DNA from: Cannabis sativa
Lineage: Eukaryota > Streptophyta > Magnoliopsida > Rosales > Cannabaceae
Assembly (NCBI RefSeq): GCF_029168945.1
Contig: NC_083601.1
Coordinates: 36,507,660-36,571,659, forward strand
DNA: 64,000 bases
Reading direction: 5' to 3'
Of this stretch, positions 46,470 through 60,605 are shown piece by piece (the first letter of the stretch is position 1; each line of letters begins with the position of its first letter). The notes below the pieces were generated by a model, which searched no databases, had not been told where the DNA came from, and saw only the letters and a list, made by a program, of their open reading frames with translations. The translations under genes and the position numbers were made by a program.

Positions 46470-47346
46470 CTACAGCTTGAGCATCTGAGAAAATTGCTAT
46501 ACTTGACCAACTATTATGAACTGCCCGATGCAAGGCTAGAAGAATTGCTTGTACTTCAGATTCCTTAGCTGAATTTGCCTTTTATCTAATTTGAATTTGT
46601 CGCCCAACTTCCATAGGATTGATTAACCATCACAGCTGCACTACCAGCATCTCCATCTACCCAGGATGCATCAGTCACGAGAAGGAATTCTATCCAAACC
46701 AGCGATTTGTTTAACAACGCTTCCATGAATTTCTTCAGAGACTAGTAAAAAGGACCATTAACTTGACAACTTTCCATCGAATCTCTGAATTCATTAAATT
46801 CCATCCAAGGAATCCAAGGCTGATTCCACAAATCAATATGAACTCCCGTTGCTTCCAGAGCACAACTTCCCTGAAAAATAATATTTCTCGTTTTGAAGCT
46901 ACTTTTCTGGAAGGGGGGGAGTCACTACCTTTCTGTTCCGTGCACCAAAAGTTTAGAACAAATGCAATCTTTTTTGAGGATGCATTAGTCTCATTCTCGG
47001 CCAAGCTCCAAGCTAGCTTAGAAAGAAATGTCTTCAAATCTTCTGCGTCCAAGACCACCTGATAGTTTCGGTTGACATATGTTTTCCCATGATTTGTGTG
47101 CCAAAATCTATCCTTGTCCAAACTACCTATGCACCAATATTTCACACCACCATTGCATCCAACTCTCTGCATATTTACTGACATAGCATAAATAGGGAGA
47201 CTTGCTGCCACTGATTTGATCATTGTTGTCCTTCCAGCAAAATACAGAATGTGTACCAGAATTCGTAATTTTAAATTTGTACATGGTATCCAACTCCAAA
47301 CATGCATTGACAATAACTTCGTAGCAATTTTTGTCCTAATGAACAC
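46470..47346 (-). pseudogene. Degenerate LINE end with RNase H domain
   Basis: Minus strand: the piece at 47346-46735 contains LYFAGRTTMIKSVAASLPIY, the conserved post-RT segment of plant LINE ORF2. Further along (46680-46470) an RNase H-like stretch reads DASWVDGDAGSAAVMVNQSY and then SEVQAILLALHRAVHNSW. These are in different frames with stops. The order (post-RT then RNase H) fits a plant L1-type element decaying on the minus strand. Confidence 0.75.
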
Positions 47347-47700
47347 AGAACAAGAATAAGAAAATCAAATAACTGGATGAGAATGAATTATATAAGTTTT
47401 ACCCTCCAATTTTTCATCTCAAACCACTATACACAAAATTAAATATTCATCTTTTTTTTTATTTAAAAATATAAACTCCCATATTTTTTTAGTCTATTAT
47501 TGTCATTATTTGCACTAGAATAGTAGAATTCAGTTGGAAATGCTCTCAAAGAACCACAACTACTCCAGCTTTAAAGCCATTTCAGCCTGCAATTCAAGCA
47601 AAGCTTTGCAAGTTAAGTCTCTTTGTTGACGGTAGTTTTGGAAAACTATAAACTCTGACGATTAATATGAAGCATATCTATACAAAGAGTTGTAATTTAT
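47347..47700. other. Intergenic DNA between LINE relic and BRM
   Basis: I see no gene. Its right part may belong to the BRM 3' end. Confidence 0.4.
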
Positions 47701-47898
47701 GAGGGACAATGCTAAGAATTCCATGGGAAGAGGCGATTGTAACCTACAAGGCGGATAAAACAGATCCCTAAACTATATTAACAATATTGGCTAATAATTG
47801 CAGTTGGGCCAAGAAGGGCCACCAATAATGAACACGAAAAAAAAAGGTAGGGAAAGTAAGAAAAGTCTCCATTACATCAGTATCCTATTCTTTCTAGG
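47701..47898 (-). other. Probable BRM 3' UTR
   Basis: Sequence immediately downstream (minus strand) of the TAG at 47899-47901. The cleavage site cannot be placed. Confidence 0.4.
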
Positions 47899-50800
47899 TC
47901 ATAGATGGCTTGGCCTCCTCTTCCCAGAATCTGTCCTCAACCTCTTAACTGGGTTTGCCCAACCAACAGACCCTCCACCCCCATTTGAAGGTTGAGCAGA
48001 CTGGTTAGCCCACCCTGGAGAATGAGTGGCTTGTTGAGTTAGTCTTGTGTCTCTGGTAACGGAAACAGAACCGGGGCTTTTAATACCACGAGTCATGTTG
48101 GGGGGTGAAACAGGGCCAACCGACCCAGTCCTAACCTTCGCCAGAGACTTTTCCCTGTCTTTTCTTTTCTTCTTGCAAATAACGAGATCCCCAGGATGAG
48201 CAGGACGAGGAGAATCATCTTGCTGAATTTGCTCTCTGCCACTGCCACTACCATGTCTCAGTTCTTTCTGTGACACAAGGCTTCTCATCCTGGATTCTTC
48301 ACTATTGTATACAGGTCCCCTTTGCTGCGGCTTCTGTAGGGGGCTTGGGTCAGGTTCCACCTCATTTATCATCTTCTGTCTCTTGCTTAAAACAGCAGCA
48401 GCTGGCCTAGGTGAAGGAGCAGCAGTTGTGGAAACTGGGCTAGAAAATGAAAGAGCACTTCTAGCTTCTCGAAATTCTGTGTCATGGAATGCAATTTTCA
48501 AGATATCGAAGAACAAATCATGTACTTTCCTGGCTTCAGTTCGTACCTGGGCATTAGTAATTACACTATTAGAGACCATTATATTCCTGTTCTAGGAGAG
48601 GTAGGTAGGTACATGGATGAGGATGGCTCAAGAACGCAACAGGCAAAGTACTGTTCTGATTTTGAATTTTACAAAATGATTCTAACACTATAAATATTTT
48701 ATTTTAAAAATCTGTGGATCAGTAACAACCTCAAGGGGCGAATGCAATTAGTATGATCGTCCTAAAGTAAACAGAAACACAGAATTTAAAAGGCATTACC
48801 TCATGTGAGAACGCATAATAATGCATTGCACTTCTCAACATAGACTGCACATCAAATACCAGCTCCATAACACCGTTATACTCTAACCTCTCTATACGCT
48901 GATCAATCTTTCTTAAATCCAAAAGATTATTCCCAGATCCAGTTGTGTAGCCAGTATTCTCAATCCGCTTCCACAAATCTGTAAGCAAAGGTACAATTTG
49001 AGGTCCTTCCTTATCTATTCTCCTTTGAAGCTTGCTTATCACATTCTTGCACTGCATTCAGAGAAGTTTAGTTCAGTCCACATAATAGAAACATGAAGAG
49101 TAATCGCAATGGAAAACAATGTTCATACGGACAATATTTCCCACAATAATCAAATTCACCTTGTACACCATATCCACCAAGATACACTTTACCTCAGGGA
49201 ATCAGTAAATTTACAATATCCAACCAATTAACAATAATTATAAACACATTAATCAGTCGTTGACCAGAAATATGAACTGGGGCAAAGCAGTCACTAGGCT
49301 TTCCAGAAAATTAACCATGAGTACTCGACACACAAACAATATGAAATATTCCCCCTACTTAGCAGCTGAAAACAGACACCTCATTCCTCTTCAAGTATGT
49401 GGTTTTCACAAGGCAAAGTCAACAATGCTATAATACGATGCATCATCAGTACAGAAAGCAAGAAGCTGCAGAAAAGAGACGAAGTGAACAGTACATACCC
49501 TTCTCTGGATGATCTCAGGCATCTTAGAGCCCAAAACAGTAGTACCGCTAGAATTTCCAACTTTTCCATCCCAATTGTCTCTAAGATGCTCAGTAGCATC
49601 ATCTACAGAAGCAGACATGTTATTCAATCTGCTACTACCAGACTTGGGAGAAGATTTTGGTGAGGCATGCAATTTTGCTGTATTTGCTATTCTCCTTGAA
49701 GGCAGATTCCGCCTAGTTTTCAAGGATTCATTTTGTTCATGCCTCAAAGAATTGGAATCTGCATAGGATTTGATGTCCGGGTCACCTCGTAACTGTGTCA
49801 CATTCTTGTGGTCCTGAAATGGCAACAGTGATGAATCTCCACGTTGAAGAGACAAATCTCCACGGTGTAGGGAAGATGTCTCATTACTGGATTTCTCTTC
49901 TGGCCTTTCCACATTGTGACGGGGGCGAATACGAAGACTACGTTTCCTCTTTATCTTGGGCTGTAAAACCTGTTCATCTTCAGCCTCCTCACGTTCATGA
50001 ATCCAACTTCCAGATTGTTGGTGATCCATGTGTGAATCTCCAGATACAGCAATTTCACCCTCCTCTAATTCATCTGTCTGCAAAAATTAAACAGAATATG
50101 ACATCAAAGAGACATAACAAGCAAATAATTATGACAAATAAAATAAACACGATGAAAAGTTGCTTACAAGTCTTTTTGATGCAGAACCGGGTCTACTATC
50201 TAACGCTGATAGTGACCCAAATTTCTGCGAGGAAACTGGAGACACTATCCTTGTCACTTTTCGAGTGTCTGAAGATGACCCTGAGGAGCCAGCTTCTTCT
50301 ACTGTATGGTTAACTCTAACACCTTCTGAAGTTCGAGGATACTCAAATACACCATCACAAGTTGGACCATCTTCTTCTACTTGGTCTTTATTACATTCGG
50401 GTGCCGCAGCAGCACCACCAAATTCATCATCCTCAAACTCCCCAATTTCTCCTTCTTCTTCATGCAAAGAATATCCATTTCTCTCGTCAGAACTTGCTTC
50501 CGAGTATTCACCATTGTCATCATCTAATTCCTTGTAATTTGGATGCTTTTTCCCCTTCGGTCGTCCCCTCCTCCTCTCAGTTTTTGGGGATGAATCAGAG
50601 CCCACTTCATTGGATCCCACTCCAACGTTCCCACCAAACAAAATGTTCTTTGATGGTCTTTTTGATAAATTTGCAACGGTTGTATTAACTTCCCGTGTAC
50701 CAACACGAAGCCATTTAGGGACCTGGTCATAACTAGTCATTTCCTCAATCCAATCAAATTCTTCATCCATTTGATCGAACAATTCAACTTCTTCTTCACT

Positions 50801-53800
50801 TCTAGCTATCATGCGATTAACCTCTTGCAAGGAGGGAACATCATGAACGGTTTCTTGATATCTCTCCTCGTCATGCAATAATGTCTCCAATGTCATGCGT
50901 CTCTCTTCATGAGTGGTTCTCTGGTCAAAGCGACCAGCATTTATAACCTCATCAGCCATGTCAATCTTATACTGCTGAATGTTGTTTCTAATGAGGCTCT
51001 CAATGGATCCCACATACCGATCCTTACCGGCAAGGTCATCCTCTGAATCAACTGTACCTCCATTTCTCAGTTCATCCTCTTTTTGATGGCTAGGAATTTT
51101 GTCAACAACTGCTTCCATATATATGACTTTGACTTCTCTTGTTTGTCCAATACGATGGGCCCTGGCTACTGCCTGTTCTTCATTTTTAGGGTTTGGGTCA
51201 GGATCATATATGATTACTGTATCAGCAGACTGAAGATTAAGCCCTCGACCAGCAGCACGAATACTAAGCAAGAAGATAAAGCAATCTGAACCAGGGCTAT
51301 TAAAGTCCACTATGGCTGATTCACGATCTTCTAAACTAGTTGTGCCATCAATTCGTCTATATACAAGTCTTCGCCACTGCAAGTATTCCTCCAATATATC
51401 AAGGAGTTTTGTCATGGTACTGAAGAGAAGTACTCGATGTCCTGTTCTCTGAAGTTTGATAAGGATTCTATCCATAATCCACAGTTTTCCACAAGATCTT
51501 ACAATGAATTCCTTGGATAAGTCACTGTAATATGGATAATTAAGCAATGGATGATTGCAGGTTTTACGTAGTTCCATACACCTGTTATTTAACGTTTTAT
51601 ACACCTTAGCTGTATAAATTGGATTTTTTTGAACCCTCCGCCTCTCATCTTCTGGATCAACTCGAATAGTACCAGTAGATTTAATCCAATCATAAATAGC
51701 ACTCTGAATAGCCGACATTCTACATTTTAATATAATTGAAACCTGCAATACAGAATTGCAAATGAGAAAGAACCATGAAACCACATAAAGCACGTAACTA
51801 AGGACCACAACAAAAGCCAACCTTCGGGGGAAGGGAACCCTCGACATCCTCAACACGCCGCCGGAGCATGAATGGTTCTAAAATTTGGTGGAGCCGATGG
51901 ATGATTATGACTTTCTTTTCAGTCTCTAACCAGTCATCTTCTGCATTCTGTGTAGGAGCTTCTCTTTGAAATGGCTTTGAGAACCAATCATGAAATGCCT
52001 TCCTATTATCAAACACTTCAGGGAGAAGTAGATTCAAAAGTGACCACAATTCCTTCAAATCGTTCTGCAAAAAATCAAAAAACCCGAAACTCAAAAGCAG
52101 ACTAAAAGTGATCATAAATCCTTCAAAAAAATAATATAACATAACAAAAGAACAAAAGTTGACTATAATTGTAAACATGGATGATACTATCATAATTAAA
52201 TGTTGAAATAGAGAACGTATGTCACTTCTATTACTATTACTATCACTAAATAACCAATTCCGATCTCAAGCAAAGCCATATTCACAACTAATACTTCCTC
52301 ATTATATAGGTTTCTTTTATCTCATTCACTACGTCCATAAAAAGAACACAATCTTGGAATTTTTAAAGACCCTTGGCTAACAAATAGCATAATTAAATCA
52401 TCAACACGTGGAAATTTTCGATGAATGAATGAGTTTCTGTTTAAATATGGAGCTAATATAATTAAAAAATGCAACTACAAACTTAAGCATTGTTGCATTC
52501 CATAAACAAAACAGTGACAGCAATAGGCTTATTATCTAACTTGTATCAAACAGCTATTAATACATTTTCGCGATAATTAAGGAGAGAACATTGAATCAAT
52601 TCACAATTTAGATAAACACAGTAGGCAAAATTTTGACAAGCTACTTATCTGGTGCCCAGTTAACTATAATTATTATTTTTGGAAAAAAAAGTGACAGCAA
52701 AACAAGATTGATAGACATAAGTTTATTATTAAATCACAACTCAAAATACTAAACATTTCAGTATTTGCATATTTTAATGTACCTGTAATGGTGTCCCAGT
52801 AAGAAGAAGACGCCTCTGACAACGATACCTATCAAGATCGCGAGCTAGAACTGATTCCCTATCTTTCATCCTCTGTGCTTCATCAATTATAATGTACTTC
52901 CAATCTATTTTAGAAAGCTTTGAGCGATCATACATGATGAACTCATAAGTTGTCACAAGTACATTGAATTTCATGGCACAGACCTCCTAATCAACGTAAA
53001 GAAACCTAGTTAGCAAATAATCAGAAAAAGAACAAGAATATATCCAAATCAAATATTTCTTACCTGGGAAAATAATTTTGATCTCTGATCTTTGCTACCA
53101 ACATAATATATGCAAGACACAGATGGCAACCAGGTATGCAGCTCACTCTGCAAATACACACTGTTAAGCATGCTAGTAATGGTAAGAAAATATCAAAACC
53201 AACAGAGAATGAGCTCACCTTCTACATCTTCAAGAATGAAAAAAAAAAAACAGACTGAGACATTATATTAAAGTAAAATGTAACTAACCTTCCAGTTTAC
53301 CAAAACAGCATTAGGAACAATTATGAGATGTGGCCCATAATTCCCTTTGAACTCCATTAAGTAAGCAATTAATGCCATTACCTTCAAAGGGAAATGTCAA
53401 ATTATATAGTTGAAAAATGAAAATGTGAACTGAAGCGCCAAAACCAATATGACGCAAGCAGTTTCTTGTCACAACTTATAATAATAATATGTAAATACTC
53501 AAGAAGAAGAAAGGCTCAAAACCTGTACAGTCTTCCCGAGACCCATTTCATCTGCTAAGATTCCGTTTAACTTGTTGTTATATAATGAAAGCATCCATTG
53601 CAACCCAACCTGCACAGACAAGTTTAAAAGAAAACACTGGCTCACTACAAAACAAAATCAAAATAAATAAATAAAACTTGCTACAAGAAATATTGAACAC
53701 ATAGCAAAATCCCATTTATTAATTGTAGCAACCTACAAGCTGATAGTCTCTTAATGTTCCTTTGCGCAGCATAGAGGGTTGCCTTATGACTCTTTCATTC

Positions 53801-56800
53801 ACAGCATGTGCAAGACTATAATACCTGGTAACCAACATAAGAAACAGAAAATTATTTACAAAAATAGCAAAGGTACGCACTATAGAAAAAGGTATATAAA
53901 ATAATCACTGGTGATGCAAATAGTCACTTGTGATGCACCCTAAACTTGAAAAAAACCACACATACCAAAGCATATAAACATTTATGTCTCAGTAGAAACT
54001 TAAATATGATTAAAAAAAGGCTCATCTATGATCTGCAGCCGGTATGAACCTCAATACTGTCAAGCTGAATACTATATTGGCATTCAATGTTATTAAGGAT
54101 ATTTTCAAAACAATTGACCATCTTACTTAACCACTTGAGGCTAGCTCAAGTGGCCATAGAGGGTATTGGGGGTGTGTGAGTGTGTGGGGTGGGGGGTGTC
54201 TATCAAATCCCAGGTATGTTTACTCAAACAATGTATATATAAAAAGACGCTTCTTTCAAAAAAAACAAAAACAAAAAAACCATCTCACTTGCTAACGGAG
54301 GAGCTATCCTTAGGTGCATTCATTTCCATAAAACGATTTCTTATCAATACTTCCTCCCCAGCACATGCTGCTGCTGCTCTAACTTCTTCTTCCGAGAGAC
54401 CCTATTATTGTCAACAACATAAAATATATTAACAATAAACAAAGAGCCCATGGCAAGGGAATAGCAAAAGAAAAGGAATATTGATGCAAAGACAAGCCAA
54501 ACAGACGCATAACAAGGGAAATGGTAAAAAAAAGACTGCCCAAAGTAAGGAGGACAAATAAAAAGAAACAAAGAAAAGCATGCCTGATGTCGTGCAGCAG
54601 CTGCAGCAGCATTAGCCGCCTCCTCCACTTCTTGTTGATTCTTGGCAGCTGTTATTTTACTTCCCAGTTTATGAAGGTAATCTTCTGTCTGAGTCAAAAA
54701 TGATGAAAGAACTGCATATCTCTCTGCAGCATCACCGTCAATGCTGGTCTGTTGCTCAAGCAACATCTCCCTATACCTTTCAACATCATTATTCTTCAAT
54801 GCTTCCATCCTTTTGTTTCGATCATCATCCTTCCTTTTTGAGAACTCCCTCAACATCTTTTCATGATATTTGGCAACCCCCCTGTTCCGAGCAGTCCGTG
54901 CATCACGAATAGCCCAGTGAGCCTCAAGAAGTTTCTTACGCCAAAGAAAGATGGATTTAAGTTGTTTATCTCTAAGGGCTTTTTGAGAGGCTTGTACTTG
55001 TCTAGCAAGCTCCATGCGTTGACGCTCACAAAGTCTGACAAACTTCCGATAAGGCCTATCAGGCATAGCCATTATCTCTTGCTGCTGCTGATCGATTTCG
55101 TCTCTCAAACGTGCCTGTATATCTAAAAGTCGAAGCTTCTTCTCTTCAATTTGCAACCGCAGAACAAGGTCTGGTCTAATCCTTTTCCTCTCCAAATTAA
55201 CAGCAAGTAAACCACCAATTTTCTTTATATTTTCTGTTCTCTTCTTGTTAAGCACTTCCACACCTTCCTCAAAAAGAAGATCTTTCACATCATATGCAAG
55301 TGTTAGATTGTTATTATTGTTGCTATTCATCGTACCTGGACCCAACGAGTCATGTTTCCTAGTGAAAAAAGGGAAATCAAATAGTGGTCCATGGTACTTT
55401 CTAGCAGAACCAACATCTTTTGGTTGGGGAGCAGTGCTTGCTTGTGTGGGCTTTTTAGCTTGCATTGCATCAGATACAGGAACATGAGCTGCAACCGCCT
55501 TTCCTCTATCCACTGAATCACTTCTAACAAGAGCTTTTGAGGTACCACGTTCAACTTCGTGGTCTGACTTAGCAGAGAAGACAGTGGGTTGCTGCTCTTC
55601 TTTTCCCGAAGAAACCACAGGTACGGGAGGTTCCTTAACCATAGCTGACGTACCTTGTGCATGAACTGCTGCTGCATTTGATTTCTCATCTCTTGTGAAA
55701 GGTTCCTCCTTTAAAACAGTCTGCCCATTCATAGCTGCAGCTGCCTGCGTATCCTTTTCACTGGACTCCATATGTCTTACACGGTCTGCTACAACCTTCC
55801 CAGCAGATTTATCCTGCACGCTTACTCCTACCGCATTATTTTGCTGCTGTGGCTGCTGCTGCAAGTCAAGTGGAGGTGGAGCAATAGCTCTAAGAAGCTC
55901 TTGGGGGAGTGTACCTTCTCCTTTCTGTAAAATAATAAATATATTAAAAAATAAATGCAAGACAGCAGCAGGTATACATGAACATTAAATAACTGGCAGA
56001 AAGGACGTGCAACAAGAAGGGTGCAAAAGAAAGATTTGGAAACCTTCAATCGCCGAAATGCCAGTATTTGTGCTTTGAGAACGTGCAGTTGCTGTTTGGT
56101 GAACCCAGAAGGACCAGGTCGTTGTTGTGACGCGTGAGTAGATGGTCCACCTTGTGCTTGCACTGGAGTTCCAGAAGCTCTCTCATTCATAGAAACAGAA
56201 GCTTGAGGAGAGGATCGATTCACTGGCCTACTATATTGCATTTGCATACTTTCTGGGCTACTTAATGGATTTTTAGCATGAAGGGATTGATCAACACCTT
56301 GGTTAATGTTTCCTTGTGATTGCATAGGAATTCCATTACCAGTTACAGCAGGCTGTCTAAATGCCACTTGATTCTCTCTACCATGAACAGGAAACTGCTG
56401 CATTGGAATGTTGTTACTATTATTAACACTACCAGCATTTGAAGAAGAGCCAAAAGGTCCAGATGATACTGCCTGCTTTGCTTTTGCTGAGCCAGACTGC
56501 CCAGAAGCATCACTGGATGAATTAGCATGAGGAGAATTCTCACTAGCAACTTGCGGAGAAGTAACCTGCTGCTTTGACACTGGAACAGGTGATGATTGTG
56601 CTCCCATATTGCTTTCATTTGCTTTCTGCTGTCCAGCCAACCTAGACTGCACAAGTGGAATGAGCTGTGCAACCAAATTGACATTTCCAGGCACTGAAAG
56701 ATCAATGTTATGTTCAACAGCCCATGCCTGCACTGCTTGCAGCTGAGCAGCCATTGCTAGCTGGTTGTTTGCCATGTTTTGTACATTTTGCTGAGACTGC

Positions 56801-57874
56801 GGCCCCTGCATGGGCCTAACGACATTTCCATGCATTAATTGGCCCATACTGGCAGGTTTCGACAATGGCTTAGGTTCACTCCTCTGGTCAGAGGCTGGTG
56901 GCTGTCCTTGCTCCATCTGTTTTTCTCCACGACCAAAATGCTCAGACTTGGATGAAGATGCTTGTGCCTGATTACCAGCCTGAATAGACATAAGTTCTTG
57001 CATTTTCATATTTCCAATTCGTGTGTCCTGATCCTTTCCAGATGGAGGGCCTAACATTCCCATTTTAGCTTGCTGTTGTGACTGCATTGCCAAAGCAGAT
57101 TTCTGTTGCGCTGCCTGAAAAGCATACTGAAGATAAGCTTGATGGACGGGATTCATTACTTGTTGGTCGGGCCCTTGGCTCCTATTGTGACCTTCTTGGG
57201 AAGAACCCTGTTGCTGAGCCAATTCGAAGAATTTCCTCGACTGTTGAGACAGCGGCATTGCACCATGAGGTGTAAAATTGCCTACTCCCAAAGCTCCTTG
57301 GAGATTGCCAGCTTGGTATGCTAGCAGGGATTCATTGCCCTCAGGTTTTCTTAGTAGCTGTTGTTGTAATGGCTGCAAAAATAACAAATGATATAAGAAT
57401 GTAGTCGCAAGATTATACCATATTAATGTCCACGGCTTGAAAATAATTATAGAAAAATTTGAAACCTAACCATAACTTTATTCAACTTGAAAATATTAAG
57501 TGTAACAAATCGCCATAGTCATTTGCATACCCGATCCTAATTAAATATATATGGTAATTTTTTTAAGCAAATCAAACAAACAAGAAACCTGAAATCATAT
57601 ACTAATATAAATATGTAAAGCCTTATTCTGATTTCTACCAGAAAGAACCTACCAAAAGAGCAAAACAAAATTTGTAACAAACCATCATTGAAGTTGAGAT
57701 TAATAAATATATTACTTCTAAATCACATTTCCAAAATTTATACCATCATTTCACATGTCATGTAAGGTGACATAAAAACTCCAAAAAAAATAAATATTTG
57801 AGGTATTAAAAAATTGTAAGAAAATAATAATAAAAACGTAAAATGTCAATAAACAACACAAAACACAGAACTGG

Positions 57875-57944
<70 letters not shown>

Positions 57945-58867
57945 TCTACTATCTTAGAAACCACAAGTGCATTGGACCAAATTGAGAATAATTTTCTCAA
58001 AGAGCAACTTTTATCTTATTTCCCCAATGACACCTGAACAACCAACTCATTTTGCTCTGTTTAAGCTATCAAACATTTCTACAGTAAAGATATACAAAGA
58101 CCAAAACAAACTGGGTAAACAACAAGCATAAACAATAGTCAGGCCTGAATAATCACATTGATTTTCAACAGCTTCCAAATAGTACTTTTAACCTATCAAT
58201 ATTTCATGATTTACAGCAATTGAACACAGAAAAGAGAAGTAGGGGATCGCCAAAAATTAAATGTCAAACTCAGCTGTAGATACAGAATTAATACAGTAAA
58301 GATAGAATCCATCAGCAGACTCCAGACTATTGAAGCTAAACTCTCTTGATACGAATTGGGCGTGCAACAAGTCATGACCTTTATTATACGTAAGCAAGTC
58401 TTTCAATGCTTGCTAGCATTAAGACATGCCTACTTTGAATACTAGGTTACCTAAATTTACTGTTAAAGAAAATAAGGTAGCAACTAACTAATTAACTACA
58501 GACAAAGTTGTATTAATTAACCAAATCCACTTGCACATTTGCAAGAACACTTAAATTTAGTCATCAGTGAAATAATTCGCTCTTACCCATCACCCAAAGA
58601 CCTCCAAACTCCTCAACTCACATGCCAATTAACCAAATCCTCATAGAAATGATTAACAGAAACCATTACCTGCCTAGAACCTATCTGCTGATGTTGATGT
58701 TGATGTTGCTGATGCTGCTGAATTGCATCGAAACCCAAGTGCGGAGTCGACACGGCAGAAGACGAAGAAGAAGGCGATGCAGCCGAAGATGTCGATGGTG
58801 CCCGACCAGCCGGACCTCCCGGATTCCGGCTGGGACCTCCTCCAGCAGCTCCACCACCAGATTGCAT
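47899..58867 (-). CDS. BRM: BRAHMA (BRM) SWI/SNF chromatin-remodelling ATPase, 14 coding exons
   Basis: Exons (high to low): 58867-58670, 57372-56044, 55924-54584, 54401-54289, 53824-53737, 53609-53523, 53381-53289, 53147-53064, 52986-52783, 52064-51822, 51742-50168, 50077-49499, 49051-48800, 48546-47899. They keep frame and give 2277 residues (Arabidopsis BRM is about 2190). Domains in order are: a Gly/Ser/Gln-rich N-terminus ([10 protein letters not shown]); QLQ at about 488-509; HSA at about 797-872; an SNF2 ATPase with Walker A DEMGLGKT (Lys1049) and a DEAQ box (Asp1146); a helicase C-half with [12 protein letters not shown]; a SnAC region; and a C-terminal bromodomain (exons 13-14). BRM is the catalytic subunit of plant SWI/SNF, sliding or ejecting nucleosomes in the nucleus. 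All motifs are intact. The intron after exon 3 appears to be GC-AG. Intron 1 carries a (GA)n run. Confidence 0.97.
54402..54583 (-). other. GC-AG intron of BRM (after exon 3)
   Basis: The minus-strand donor is CATCAG|GCATGC and the acceptor AATAATAG|GGTCTC. Only this pairing joins RHQ to GLSEEEV in frame, as in known BRM proteins. Confidence 0.85.
57878..57942. repeat. (GA)n microsatellite in BRM intron 1
   Basis: About 32 uninterrupted GA units (CT on the transcribed sense strand). ORFs called through it on both strands are artefacts. Confidence 0.97.
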
Positions 58868-59260
58868 GCCAATTACACCGGATTCAAACCTACCAAGAAG
58901 CCCAATTCACCCAGAAGAATACAAAAACCCACCAGCAATAGAAAATGAGGGAAAAGTAGAATAAACCAAAAAGCCCAAAACCCAAGGAAAATCAAAAATC
59001 CCTCCAATTTCGACAAAAACCCTGTCTGGGCCCTCCGATCGCAACGTTCAAAAACCCACAAGCTCAAAAATCTTTTATTTTTTTCTCTCTCCCTCTACGT
59101 TCCACGAACATTCTCTCTCTAACAAGCGGGATTTTCGGAGTGGGCATGGATGGATCCTTGGCGAGCTGACAAGCCGAGTTGATGGAATTGGCGATTCCAC
59201 TCACTCTCTGTTAGAGGGGTTTTCGCACGCGATTCGCAAAAAATTTCAGTCAAACCCTAG
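58868..59260 (-). promoter_or_regulatory. BRM 5' leader and promoter-proximal region
   Basis: Read on the minus strand, GA-rich tracts (complement of ctctctccctctacg near 59083-59097 and ctctctctaac near 59112-59122) lie about 215-260 bases before the ATG. An aaaccctag motif is at 59254-59262. GA-rich leaders are common for plant housekeeping genes. Confidence 0.4.
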
Positions 59261-60339
59261 CCAGTTTCCTTTTTGTCTTTTTTTTTTTTAATTATTTTCT
59301 TTTTCTTTTTTTTTTATTTTTTGTTTTTGGTAAATATTCTTTTTCTCGCTCAGGTTGGACAATGGGGTCGCTTTTATGGCTTTATGCTAACTATGAGGCA
59401 CTCTCACTCCTCCTCTCTACAATTAGCGTTTTACATAAATATTACGGTTACGAAATCAACCCCAGATTTTCCACTTATTTACGTCGTGACCCTTACGTTT
59501 TCAATAAACTATTCATTATTACAACTACACTCACCCAATCCCATTTTGCAAAGTGTAAATAACCGAATATGAATAAACCAAAAATATTCTCTAAATAATA
59601 AATCTGACTGTAGCGGATTATTACATGAATAACTCCTAATTTAATTTTTTTTTTTAAGAAAAGAAAAAAACTTGTAATTTGATTCTTCAAAAAAAAAAAA
59701 GAAAACCCTTCTAAAATATAAAATATGAAGCTTATTAAATAAATTTTAAAAGGATTTATACTAAACCATAAAAGGACATAGATCTTAATAGATTATTACC
59801 TTTGGTTTGGAAGATAGTTCAAAAACTATACAGTTACTATTTTTTTTCCTTTTAACAATCATTGTTGACAGGTACATTACATGAAATAATTTAGGATTCG
59901 TGTATTAAAGGTAGTTTTTTTATTCGAATTGATAAATTAGTCACAAAAAAAAAAATGTAACGCATGAATTAGTCAAATTTAATTAATTTTTCTGCAATTA
60001 CCTCCTTGAATTTGATTGAATTAGTATTATATCATTTTCTTTTTTTAATAAAATGTTATTTATATCATTTAATCTTATAAATGCATAGGTTTATTTCTAA
60101 ATATATATAGGCATATATTTTTTCAGCATATGTTTTAATGGTTAATAAACTGTATTTTTGAGGCTAAGTTTGCCTTTTAGTTCAGCAAGCAATTTGAAGG
60201 AGCCTAACAAAATGGTTTGGAATAAGAGAATCCTAAATGTGGAAGGTGTAGTAATGTTGGCTAATTTGACTTTGGACAGTGGTTAGTTGCTCAAACAAAA
60301 GTTGTCATAGCAAACTTCACTATCAAAAGTAGAGAGATG
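59261..60339. other. AT-rich intergenic DNA
   Basis: Poly-T and poly-A runs (59278-59330, 59646-59700). I see no gene. Confidence 0.5.
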
Positions 60340-60605
60340 TGTTGCAGTGGTACAAGCCTTAGTTGAATACAGCCAAAGTTAATGTTGATGTTGCTACATT
60401 TGACAAGCTAGGAGGAGTGATTTGGATTTGGTTTCTTAGCCCGTGATCATCAAGGTGGGTTGATTCAAGCAGTTCAGCAATGTAAGAGTGCTGATGTAGT
60501 TGAGCATTGAGCTGAAGGAGGTATTGAGTTGGATAAAGGGTAGGGAAGGGTCATTCTTGAAACCGATTATTTCGTTGTGGTTCAAGCTCTTAATAGTCCT
60601 AAATG
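60340..60605 (+). pseudogene. Degenerate RNase H fragment of LINE type
   Basis: Pieces in shifting frames read KVNVDVATFDKLGGV near 60378, then a GGLIQAVQQ-like stretch near 60453 and LETDYFVVVQALNSP near 60560. That order is the plant LINE-associated RNase H (RVT_3) pattern. Stops are present, so it is dead. The MULE left end follows directly. Confidence 0.65.

Noticed and set aside
57806..58037. ORFs on both strands through the GA microsatellite
   Set aside because: They encode only (RE)n or (SL)n tracts and lie in a BRM intron.
59273..59572. 99-codon ORF upstream of BRM
   Set aside because: Begins with a poly-Phe/Ile run from T-tracts; no domain or splice context.
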